Position numbers and translations under genes: made by a program | The notes under the pieces: model-generated | Databases searched by the model: none | What the model was told of the DNA's origin: nothing | Seen by the model: the letters and a program-made list of their open reading frames with translations, nothing else | Assembly (NCBI RefSeq): GCF_936943645.1 | Contig: NZ_CAKZJO010000040.1 | Coordinates: forward strand, 31,758 to 95,757 | DNA length: 64,000 nt | DNA from: an uncultured Bradyrhizobium sp. | GTDB lineage: Bacteria; Pseudomonadota; Alphaproteobacteria; Rhizobiales; Xanthobacteraceae | Direction: 5' to 3' | Part shown: positions 27,489 through 35,456 of the stretch, piece by piece | Layout: each line of letters opens with the position of its first letter | Position numbering within the stretch: the first letter of the stretch is position 1

Positions 27489-28418
27489 ATGAATCTCTCC
27501 GAATATCTCAAGCCTGCCGGAATCGTGGTGTTCGTCGTCGCGCTCGGCGTCGGCTATTATCTGTTCGAGCATCGCAAGCGCCCCGAGCCGAAAGAGACGC
27601 AAAGCGAGGCGCTCGTCATCGTGACGAAGTCGACCAACGCCTGCTTCTCCGACCTTGTGCGCGTCACCGGCTTCTTCGTACCGCGCCGCGAGGCCGTGGT
27701 CATCCCCGACCAGGAAGGCTCCAGGGTCACCGATCTGCTGGTCACCGAAGGCGCCGTCGTCGCCGACAATCAGGAACTGGCGCGGCTGACCGCGCCGCCG
27801 CAGATTCCGGGCCAGCCGCAGCGGCCGGGCCCGCAGGGTCCGGTCTCGCTGAAGGCGCCTGCGCCGGGCCTCATCACAGAAGTCCGCACCATCGTCGGCG
27901 CGCCCGCATCTCCGCAGGCCGGCCCGATGTTCCGCATCGCCGTCAACAACGAGATCGAGCTCGATGCTCAGGTCCCGGCGGTGCACATGCCCAAGCTCTC
28001 ATCCGGCGCCACCGTGCGCATCAGCCGCGACGACGCGCCCGACCTGATCGGCCGTGTCAGGCTGGTTGCGCCCGAGATCGACCGCGCCACCCAGCTCGGC
28101 CGCGTTCGCATCAGCGTCACCAACAATCCCTCGCTCAAGGTCGGCGTGTTCGCACGCGCCTCGATCGACGCCAAGCGCAGCTGCGGCGTCTCGATCCCCA
28201 AGACCGCGATCGACCATCTCACGATCCAGGTCGTCAAGGGCAACACGATCGAGACGCGCAAGGTGCGGGTCGGACTGTCGTCCGACAGCGCCACGGAAAT
28301 CCTGGAAGGCCTCGACGTCGGCGAAATCGTCGTGGCCGACGCCGGCTCTTCACTCCATGACGGCGACCAGATCAAGACCATGTTCGCCGATGAACTCGAT
28401 CGCACGCGGGTACGCTGA
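27489..28418 (+). CDS. RND efflux periplasmic adaptor (membrane fusion protein)
   Basis: 309 residues from the ATG at 27489. One N-terminal membrane helix (AGIVVFVVALGVGYYLF) anchors it. The beta-barrel and lipoyl parts are recognisable (ACFSDLVRVTGFFVPRREAV, VTDLLVTEGAVVADNQELAR, LKAPAPGLITEVRTIVGAPA), with a C-terminal membrane-proximal domain (RKVRVGLSSDS, GLDVGEIVVADAGSSL). The alpha-helical hairpin is very short, so it may not reach a TolC-type channel on its own. The stop TGA shares its A with the ATG of the RND pump gene. It is homologous to the stand-alone adaptor at 59840-60742. Confidence 0.92.
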   Translation: MNLSEYLKPAGIVVFVVALGVGYYLFEHRKRPEPKETQSEALVIVTKSTNACFSDLVRVTGFFVPRREAVVIPDQEGSRVTDLLVTEGAVVADNQELARLTAPPQIPGQPQRPGPQGPVSLKAPAPGLITEVRTIVGAPASPQAGPMFRIAVNNEIELDAQVPAVHMPKLSSGATVRISRDDAPDLIGRVRLVAPEIDRATQLGRVRISVTNNPSLKVGVFARASIDAKRSCGVSIPKTAIDHLTIQVVKGNTIETRKVRVGLSSDSATEILEGLDVGEIVVADAGSSLHDGDQIKTMFADELDRTRVR

Positions 28419-31400
28419 TGGCTCTCAATATCTCGGCTTGGTCGATCCGCAATCCGCTGCCGTCGGTCGTCTTCTCGATCATTCTGTTGATCCTCGGCTG
28501 GACCTCCTTCACCAAGCTGGCGGTGACGCGGCTGCCTTCGGCGGACATCCCCGTGATTTCGGTCGCGGTGTCGCAGTTCGGCGCGGCGCCGGCCGAGCTC
28601 GAATCCCAGGTGACGAAGACGGTCGAAGACGCGGTCTCCGGCGTCGAGGGCGTGCGGCACATCACCTCGCAGATCACCGACGGCCTGTCGGTGACCACGA
28701 TCCAGTTCGCGCTTGAGACCAACACCGATCGCGCGCTCAACGACGTCAAGGACGCGGTGACGCGCGTGCGGTCGAACCTGCCGCAGAACGTCACCGAGCC
28801 GCTGATTCAGCGCGTCGACGTCATCGGCCTGCCGATCGTCACTTACGCCGCGATATCGCCCGGCAAGACGCCGGAGCAGCTCTCTTACTTCGTCGACGAC
28901 GTGGTCAAGCGTGCGCTGCAGGGCGTGCGCGGCGTCGCCCAGGTCGAGCGCATCGGCGGTGTCGAGCGCGAGATCCTGGTTTCGCTGGATCCCGATCGCC
29001 TGCAGGCGATGGGCCTGACCGCGGTCAATGTCAGCCAGAGCCTGCGCGGCACCAATGTCGACGTCGCCGGCGGCCGCGCCGAGATCGGCAAGAACGACCA
29101 GGCGATCCGCACGCTCGCGGGTGCCAAGACCCTGAGCGACCTCGCCGGCACCATGATCCCGCTGTTCGGCGGCGGCGAGGTCCGGCTCGACGATCTCGGC
29201 ACCGTCACCGACACCATTGCGGACCGCCGCACCTTCGCCCGCTTCAACGGCGAACCGATCGTCGCGCTCGGCATCAAGCGCTCCAAGGGCGCCAGCGACG
29301 TGAAGGTGGCCGAGGCCGTCGAGAAGCGCATCGAAGCGCTCAAGGCCGCCTATCCCGACGTCGACCTCAAGCTGATCGACACCTCGGTCGAATACACCAA
29401 GGGCAATTACCACGCGGCGATCTCGACCCTGTTCGAAGGCGCCATCCTCGCCGTCGTCATCGTGCTCTTGTTCCTGCGGGACCTGCGCGCCACCATCATC
29501 GCCGCGATCTCGCTGCCGCTGTCGATCTTCCCGGCGTTCTGGGCGATGGACCTCCTCGGCTTCTCGCTGAACCTCGTCAGCTTCCTCGCCATCACGCTGT
29601 CGACAGGCATCCTGGTCGACGACGCCATCGTCGAGATCGAGAACATCGTCCGGCACATGAACATGGGCAAATCGCCCTATCGTGCCGCGCTCGAGGCCGC
29701 CGACGAGATCGGCCTCGCGGTGATCGCGATCTCGCTGACCATCATCGCGATCTTCGCACCGGCAAGCTTCATGTCGGGCATCGCCGGGCAGTTCTTCAAG
29801 CAGTTCGGCATCACCGTCTCGGTGCAGGTGTTCTTCTCGCTGCTCGCCGCGCGCTTCGTCACGCCGGTGCTGGCCGCCTACTTCCTCAAGCACGGCAATC
29901 ACGAGGAGCCACCGCCCGGGCGCATATTGCGGTCCTATCACCGCATCGTGGCCTGGTCGGTGAGGCATTATTTCATCACGGTGCTGATCGGCTTCGGCGT
30001 GTTCGCCGCCTCGATCTGGAGCATCACGCTGCTGCCGCAGGGCTTCCTGCCGGCGCAGGACAGCGCACGTTCGCTGCTCGCCCTCGAGCTGCCGCCGGGC
30101 ACCCAGCTCGCCTACACCGAAAAGGTCACCGAAGACATCGTGGCGCGCCTGCGCAAGCGGCCCGAGGTCAAGAGCATCTTCGTCGACGGCGGCCGCGTCC
30201 CGCCCGGCACCCAGGAAGTCCGGCGCGCCTCGCTGATCATCAATTACACGCCCAAGGACGCCCGCGACATCACCCAGCGCGAGCTCGAATTTTCGATCAG
30301 CCAGGAACTGGAGAACATCCCGGACATCCGCTTCTGGTTCCTCGACGAGAACGGGCTGCGCGCCATCTCGCTGGTCGTGACCGGCGTCGACGCCAATATC
30401 GTCAACAATTTCGCGAGCGAGCTCGCGACGCAGATGAAGCGGATTCCGACCATCTCCAACGTGATCTCGGAAACCACGCTGGAACGGCCCGAGCTGCGCG
30501 TCGAACCGCGCGCGGATCTCGCCGCAAGGCTCGGCGTCTCGACCGAAAGCCTGTCGCAGACCATCCGCGTCGCCACCATCGGCGACGTCGGCCCCGCGCT
30601 CGCCAAGTTCGACGTCGGCGACCGCCTGGTGCCGATCCGCGTCCAGCTCGAGGATGCCGCGCGCGGCAATCTGAAGACGCTGGAGCAGTTGCGCGTGCCG
30701 CTTGGCGAGCACGGCGAGAAGGGCGGCGTTCCGCTCTCGGTCATCGCCGACGTCAAGCTCGACCAGGGTCCGACCAGCATCAACCGCTATGATCGTGAGC
30801 GGCAGGCGACCGTCGCTGCCGACCTCGTCGGCTCCGCCGCGCTCGGCGACGCCACCAAGAAGATCTACGATCTGCCGGTGATGAAGAGCCGGCCGAAGGG
30901 CGTGAAGGTCTCGCCCTCCGGTGACGCCGAAAGCCTGAACGAGCTGTCGGACGGCTTCGCCACCGCGATCACCGCGGGCCTGATGATGGTCTATGCCGTG
31001 CTGGTGCTGCTGTTCGGCACCTTCCTGCAGCCGATCACCATCCTGTTCTCGCTGCCGCTCTCGATCGGCGGCGCCATCGCGGCCCTGCTCCTTACCGGCA
31101 AGCAACTGACCACACCGGTATGGATCGGCATCCTGATGCTGATGGGCATCGTCACCAAGAACGCGATCATGCTGGTGGAGTTCGCCATCGAGGCCATTCA
31201 CGCCGGCAAGCCGCGCGACGAGGCGATGATCGACGCCGGCATGAAGCGCGCCCGCCCGATCGTGATGACAACGATCGCGATGGCCGCCGGCATGATGCCG
31301 AGCGCGCTCGCGGTCGGCGCCGGCGGCGAGTTCCGCTCGCCCATGGCGCTTGCGGTGATCGGCGGCCTGATCTTCTCGACCATCCTATCATTGGTGTTCG

Positions 31401-31567
31401 TGCCCGCGATGTTCATGGTGATGGACGATTTCGGCGCCCTGATCTGGCGCTTTGCCAAGCGGCTGATCGTCCACAGCGAGGATGCCGAGACGGACGGCCA
31501 TCACGGCGCAACCCCGGCAGAAGCGGGATCGGCGCCGAAGAGCATCGTACATCCCGCCGCGGAGTAA
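28418..31567 (+). CDS. RND-type multidrug efflux transporter (HAE1/AcrB family)
   Basis: 1049 residues with the twelve-helix RND layout: TM1 at the N terminus (NPLPSVVFSIILLILGW), large periplasmic loops, and TM4 carrying the proton-relay aspartates in GILVDDAIVEIENIV. A second half ends in AVIGGLIFSTILSLVFVPAMF. A conserved GSAPAELE-like segment appears as FGAAPAELESQVT. It uses the proton gradient to export drugs or other amphiphiles. It is translationally coupled to the adaptor upstream; no outer-membrane channel gene follows, so it probably borrows one. The last 35 residues are polar and low-complexity. Confidence 0.95.
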   Translation: MALNISAWSIRNPLPSVVFSIILLILGWTSFTKLAVTRLPSADIPVISVAVSQFGAAPAELESQVTKTVEDAVSGVEGVRHITSQITDGLSVTTIQFALETNTDRALNDVKDAVTRVRSNLPQNVTEPLIQRVDVIGLPIVTYAAISPGKTPEQLSYFVDDVVKRALQGVRGVAQVERIGGVEREILVSLDPDRLQAMGLTAVNVSQSLRGTNVDVAGGRAEIGKNDQAIRTLAGAKTLSDLAGTMIPLFGGGEVRLDDLGTVTDTIADRRTFARFNGEPIVALGIKRSKGASDVKVAEAVEKRIEALKAAYPDVDLKLIDTSVEYTKGNYHAAISTLFEGAILAVVIVLLFLRDLRATIIAAISLPLSIFPAFWAMDLLGFSLNLVSFLAITLSTGILVDDAIVEIENIVRHMNMGKSPYRAALEAADEIGLAVIAISLTIIAIFAPASFMSGIAGQFFKQFGITVSVQVFFSLLAARFVTPVLAAYFLKHGNHEEPPPGRILRSYHRIVAWSVRHYFITVLIGFGVFAASIWSITLLPQGFLPAQDSARSLLALELPPGTQLAYTEKVTEDIVARLRKRPEVKSIFVDGGRVPPGTQEVRRASLIINYTPKDARDITQRELEFSISQELENIPDIRFWFLDENGLRAISLVVTGVDANIVNNFASELATQMKRIPTISNVISETTLERPELRVEPRADLAARLGVSTESLSQTIRVATIGDVGPALAKFDVGDRLVPIRVQLEDAARGNLKTLEQLRVPLGEHGEKGGVPLSVIADVKLDQGPTSINRYDRERQATVAADLVGSAALGDATKKIYDLPVMKSRPKGVKVSPSGDAESLNELSDGFATAITAGLMMVYAVLVLLFGTFLQPITILFSLPLSIGGAIAALLLTGKQLTTPVWIGILMLMGIVTKNAIMLVEFAIEAIHAGKPRDEAMIDAGMKRARPIVMTTIAMAAGMMPSALAVGAGGEFRSPMALAVIGGLIFSTILSLVFVPAMFMVMDDFGALIWRFAKRLIVHSEDAETDGHHGATPAEAGSAPKSIVHPAAE

Positions 31568-31630
31568 GGGTTCAAAAAGCTCATCGTGGGCGTACTGGCG
31601 GAAGCCGGACGCAAGCGCTATGTTATGCTT

Positions 31631-31870
31631 ATGGCGTTTACGCGCATCACGATCGATCCGGCGGTATGCACCGGCAAGCCCTGTATTCGCGGGCTGCGTT
31701 TTCCGGTCGCGCGGTTGCTCGGCCTGCTGGCGGCCGGCGAGACCCGTGAATCCGTCCTGAGCGACTACCCTTATCTCGAACGTGAGGACATTGACGAGGC
31801 GTTACGCTACGCGGCTTCCCTTGCTGAGGATGAGGCCGTCGAGCTGCACTCAACTGTCCCAGCCAAGTGA
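31631..31870 (+). CDS. DUF433 antitoxin-like protein
   Basis: 79 residues from the ATG at 31631, with 31625 as an alternative. The family wording is FTRITIDPAVCTGKPCIRGLR, then SDYPYLEREDIDEALRYAA, with a winged-helix-like fold. DUF433 proteins are the DNA-binding antitoxin partner of PIN-like toxins. The stop overlaps the start of the DUF5615 gene by four bases (GTGA). No clear Shine-Dalgarno sequence is seen for the first start, which is common for accessory antitoxin genes. Confidence 0.9.
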   Translation: MAFTRITIDPAVCTGKPCIRGLRFPVARLLGLLAAGETRESVLSDYPYLEREDIDEALRYAASLAEDEAVELHSTVPAK

Positions 31871-32232
31871 GATTCCTCATCGACATGCCCCTCTCGCCCG
31901 CGCTATCGCGCTGGCTCACAGAGACGGGGCATGACGCCGTCCATGCATCCGACATGGGCCTGCATGAAGCGAGCGACGTTGAGATCATCAATCGCGCCCT
32001 GCAAGAGACGCGCACGGTCGTCACGGCAGACCTCGACTACCCCCGACTGATTGCTATCGCAGGCAGCGACAGCCCAAGCCTAATTCTTTTCCGAGGCGGC
32101 GACTGGACGGAGCAAAGCGTCCGGACTCGTCTCGCCGACGTCCTGTCCGCTCTGACCGAAGACGAAATTCAGTGCAGCATCATCACGGTCGATCGAGATC
32201 GCGTCCGTCGGCGCAGGCTGCCGATCGACTGA
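31867..32232 (+). CDS. DUF5615 PIN-like toxin
   Basis: 121 residues from a GTG that overlaps the DUF433 stop. The start VRFLIDMPLSPALSRWL, then GHDAVHASDMGLHEASDVEI and TVVTADLDYPRLIA show the PIN-like nuclease core, with acidic residues Asp6, Asp30-type and Asp in TADLD placed as in PIN domains. It would be a ribonuclease held in check by DUF433. It ends two bases before the convergent CRP-like gene, so no terminator space is left. Confidence 0.9.
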   Translation: MRFLIDMPLSPALSRWLTETGHDAVHASDMGLHEASDVEIINRALQETRTVVTADLDYPRLIAIAGSDSPSLILFRGGDWTEQSVRTRLADVLSALTEDEIQCSIITVDRDRVRRRRLPID

Positions 32233-32234
32233 TC

Positions 32235-32909
32235 CTACTCGTTCCGCGCGATCGCGGTCAGCTTGGTCATGTTCCGCAGCAATATCCGGCCGCGCTGCAG
32301 ATCGAGGATCGCTTCCTTGCGCCAGGCCTGGAGCTGACGGTTCACGCTCTCGCGGGCGGCGCCGACGAAGACGCCGAGCTGTTCCTGCGAGATGTGCACC
32401 TCGGAGCCGAAATCGGCGGCGAGCGCGCAGAGCCGCCGCGCCAGCCGCACCGGCAGCGGCTGCAGCATGGATTCTTCCATGCGCTCGCTCTGCCAGCGGA
32501 TGCGCTGGCACAGCAGCGCGATGATCTTGATCGCAACCTTCGGTTCGCGTTCGAGGAAGCTGAGAAAATCTTCGCGCCGCAGCACGAACAATTCGCTGGC
32601 CTCGCCCGCGGTCGCATCCGCGGTGCGGTTCTGGCCGTCCAGCACCGCGACTTCGCCGAACAGGTCGCCCGGTCCCATGAAGTTCAGCGTGAGCCGGCTG
32701 CCGTCGGAGGCGCCGGTCTCGATGCGGACCTGGCCGCGGCGCACGCCGAACAGCGCGTCGCCGGGATCGCCCTTCTGGAACAGCACCTCGCCATTCCCCA
32801 GATGCTGGGTGTGGCAGAGATTGGACAACCGCTGGAGCTCGTCTGTCCCGAGATCCGCGAACATGGCGTTCATCTTCAGAATGACCGCAAATTCGGCCTG
32901 CTTGCTCAT
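32235..32909 (-). CDS. CRP/FNR family regulator, CRP-like
   Basis: 224 residues from the ATG at 32909 behind AAGGACATTGAA; an upstream in-frame ATG at 33020 gives 37 extra residues without homology. The cyclic-nucleotide-binding domain shows GEVLFQKGDPGDALFGVRRG and the phosphate cassette FGEVAVLDGQNRTADATA with the expected Glu and Arg. The helix-turn-helix reads SQEQLGVFVGAARESVNRQL; the recognition helix keeps the R-E-x-x-x-R pattern of E. coli CRP, which contacts GTGA. No FNR-type cysteines are present. It is likely cAMP-responsive. A CRP-like palindrome lies in its own upstream region. Confidence 0.92.
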   Translation of the reverse strand: MSKQAEFAVILKMNAMFADLGTDELQRLSNLCHTQHLGNGEVLFQKGDPGDALFGVRRGQVRIETGASDGSRLTLNFMGPGDLFGEVAVLDGQNRTADATAGEASELFVLRREDFLSFLEREPKVAIKIIALLCQRIRWQSERMEESMLQPLPVRLARRLCALAADFGSEVHISQEQLGVFVGAARESVNRQLQAWRKEAILDLQRGRILLRNMTKLTAIARNE

Positions 32910-33012
32910 TTCAATGTCCTTGTGAACGTCCTGGTCAGTTGTGTTGTCGGTTGTCTTGGCAAATCGCTTGAAATCATCACCGTCAGGATCGCGTAAAACC
33001 GCGTCGGGGAAG

Positions 33013-33028
33013 TGTGTCATAAGTCACA
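33013..33028. promoter_or_regulatory. Candidate CRP-type binding site
   Basis: TGTGT-CATAAG-TCACA differs from the TGTGA-N6-TCACA consensus at one base. It lies between the divergent crp-like and asmA-like genes, 104 bases upstream of the former and 141 upstream of the latter, and so could serve autoregulation. Confidence 0.6.
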
Positions 33029-33168
33029 TAACTTTGCAGCACCCCCTGACTATTTTTACGCGCTTGGAGCCACTTCCCGTCCGGGGATAAACTCAAGGCG
33101 TGAGGGATGGTGCAAAGGACGGTATTCTGCGGCATTCGACGCCGATTGTCCGTCGTTGGAAAGTCGAC

Positions 33169-35232
33169 ATGAGAGCAGTGAAATTCGCCGGCGCGGCTTT
33201 GGCCGTTGTCATCATCTTGATCGCAGTCGTTCTGGTGGTCGGGATCCCATCGGGCTTCCTGAGCTCGACGATCGCCGCGCGCGTCGAAAGTGCGACCGGC
33301 TATCGCCTGGCGATCGACGGCACCACGAAGATCAGCCTGTGGCCGACGCTCAATGTCACCCTCAACGATCTCACGCTGTCCGACCCCAAGGACCGCAGCG
33401 GCATCACGCGGCTGACGATCGACAGCGTGCAGGCCGACATGTCGCTCTCCAGCGTGTGGTCCGGGCGCCCGAAGATCAGTGAGCTCGTCGTCACCCATCC
33501 CGTGCTCTACCAGCCGCTGCTGCGTGAACGCCTGCCGAATGCGGCAAGCTCGTCGAAGCCGCTCGCGGTCGATGTCGACGGCGCCTCGATCGAGCGCGTC
33601 AAGGTCACCGACGGTGAAGTCGCATTCTCCCGCCTTCGCGACCGGGTCGAAGGCCGCATCAGCGCCATCAATGCCGACGCGATCGTTGCCCGCGACCGCA
33701 AGGTCAATGTCACCGGCACCGCGCGTGTCGGCGATCACCCGACCAAATTCGACATCAAGGCGACCACGCCAGGTGCGCCAGGCGACCGGCCGACGATCCC
33801 GGTGGATTTCGCCATCGACATGCCTGACGTGCTGAAGTCGCAGCTCACCGGCCATGCCGAGATGCGGATGAACGGCGACGTCGTGATGATCAACGGCGTG
33901 AATGGCCGGCTCGGCGACGGCACGTTCAACGGCTGGGCTTCGGTCGACGTCGCGAGCAAGCCGCTGGTCAAGCTCGACCTCGATTTCCAGCGGCTGGCTG
34001 TTCCGCTGGCGAAAACGCCGGAGGGCGCGGCCGGGCAACCCTGGAGCAACGCCCCGATCGACGTGTCCGGGCTCAATTACGTCGATGCGCAGGTGAGAAT
34101 CTCCGCCACAGAAGCCGTGATCGGCGATGCCCGCATTGCGCCGCTGGCGCTCGATGCCAAGCTCGCCGGCGGCGTGCTGAAGGCCGGCACGGCCAATCTC
34201 GGCGCCTATGGCGGCCAGGTCTCCGGCGAAGTGATCCTGGACGCGACCACAGGCGCGCCGAGCTTTGCCATGCACTCCGACCTCGTCGGTGTGCGGGCGT
34301 TGCCGCTGCTGCAGGGCCTTGCCGAGTTCGATCGTATCGACGGCAAGCTGCAGGCCAAGCTCGCTCTGCGCAGCGCCGGCACCAGCCAGCGCGCGCTGAT
34401 GGCGAACATGCAGGGCACCGCCTTCGTCAATTTCCAGGACGGCGCCATCCGCGGCATCAATGTCGCGCAGATGATCCGCTCGCTGACAACAGGCACGCTG
34501 TCCGGCTGGCAGGATAGCCAGAATGCCGGACAGGAGCAGAGCACCGACCTGTCGCAGCTCTCGGCCTCGTTCCGCATCGACAAGGGCCAGGCGGTGACGA
34601 CCGATCTCAACCTGATCGGGCCGCTGGTCCGCGTCACCGGCGCCGGCACCATCGCGCTCGACACCAAGATGATGGGCTTTCGCGTCGAGCCCAAGCTCGT
34701 GATGACCACCGAAGGCCAGGGCCGCACCAATGAGCCGGTCGGCTTCGGCATCCCCGTGATGATCCAGGGCTCCTGGTCGCAGCCGAAGATCTACCCGGAT
34801 ATGGCCGGCATGCTGGACAATCCGGATGCCGCCTATGCCAAGCTGCGCGAGATGGGCAAGGGCCTGTTCGGCCCCGATGGCGCCGGGCTCGGCAACATTC
34901 TGAACAGCCTCGGCATTGGCGGAGCGACAGCGCCTGGCGGCAATACGGCCGGCACTGCCAATCCACAGGCCCAGCAGCCGGGGCAGAACAATCTGCTCGG
35001 CGGCCCCCTCGGCGAGGCGATCGGCAATTTGATTCAGCAGGGGCTGTCCAATGGCGCGGCAAGCAGCACCGGCGCCGCGCCAGGCGGCGGCCGCAGCCGC
35101 AGCCTGCCGGCAACACCCTCCACGCCGGCGCCTCAGGCTTCGCCCGCGGCCCCGGCCTTGGACGACCCGCCGGTCGCGCAGCAGGACAGTCAGCCAATGA
35201 ACGACGTGCTGCGGCAACTCTTCAACCGGTGA
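33169..35232 (+). CDS. AsmA family envelope protein
   Basis: 687 residues from the ATG at 33169 behind GGAAAG. One N-terminal membrane helix (FAGAALAVVIILIAVVLVVG) anchors a large periplasmic part. AsmA wording includes ATGYRLAIDGTTKISLWPTL and NDLTLSDP at the N terminus, and a C-terminal AsmA_2-like part (GTAFVNFQDGAIRGINVAQMIRS, GAGTIALDTKMMGFRVEP). The last 90 residues are Gly/Pro/Gln-rich low complexity. AsmA-type proteins move or place phospholipids between membranes. It is divergent from the crp-like gene. Confidence 0.9.
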   Translation: MRAVKFAGAALAVVIILIAVVLVVGIPSGFLSSTIAARVESATGYRLAIDGTTKISLWPTLNVTLNDLTLSDPKDRSGITRLTIDSVQADMSLSSVWSGRPKISELVVTHPVLYQPLLRERLPNAASSSKPLAVDVDGASIERVKVTDGEVAFSRLRDRVEGRISAINADAIVARDRKVNVTGTARVGDHPTKFDIKATTPGAPGDRPTIPVDFAIDMPDVLKSQLTGHAEMRMNGDVVMINGVNGRLGDGTFNGWASVDVASKPLVKLDLDFQRLAVPLAKTPEGAAGQPWSNAPIDVSGLNYVDAQVRISATEAVIGDARIAPLALDAKLAGGVLKAGTANLGAYGGQVSGEVILDATTGAPSFAMHSDLVGVRALPLLQGLAEFDRIDGKLQAKLALRSAGTSQRALMANMQGTAFVNFQDGAIRGINVAQMIRSLTTGTLSGWQDSQNAGQEQSTDLSQLSASFRIDKGQAVTTDLNLIGPLVRVTGAGTIALDTKMMGFRVEPKLVMTTEGQGRTNEPVGFGIPVMIQGSWSQPKIYPDMAGMLDNPDAAYAKLREMGKGLFGPDGAGLGNILNSLGIGGATAPGGNTAGTANPQAQQPGQNNLLGGPLGEAIGNLIQQGLSNGAASSTGAAPGGGRSRSLPATPSTPAPQASPAAPALDDPPVAQQDSQPMNDVLRQLFNR

Positions 35233-35456
35233 TGGGCGATCCACGTCCATCCCCTTACATCAGCCTGCCTGCCCCCAGCTTCCTCCAAACGGATGACGCG
35301 GCGGCAATTCACGCCCTCTTCCACCTGTCCGGACGGTCCAGAGCGAGTAACCACGCCGGCCGGACGGCAGTCCTTTGGCCCAGAATGTGGTAGAACGGCC
35401 CTGCAAGGGCCTACGGCCCGTAGCGCCGGCGTCGATGGCGGCGCGAGAGGATCGGG

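Noticed and set aside
27968..31201. A 1077-residue minus-strand frame across the RND transporter
   Set aside because: Shadow of the transporter gene, with no membrane pattern or family motif of its own.
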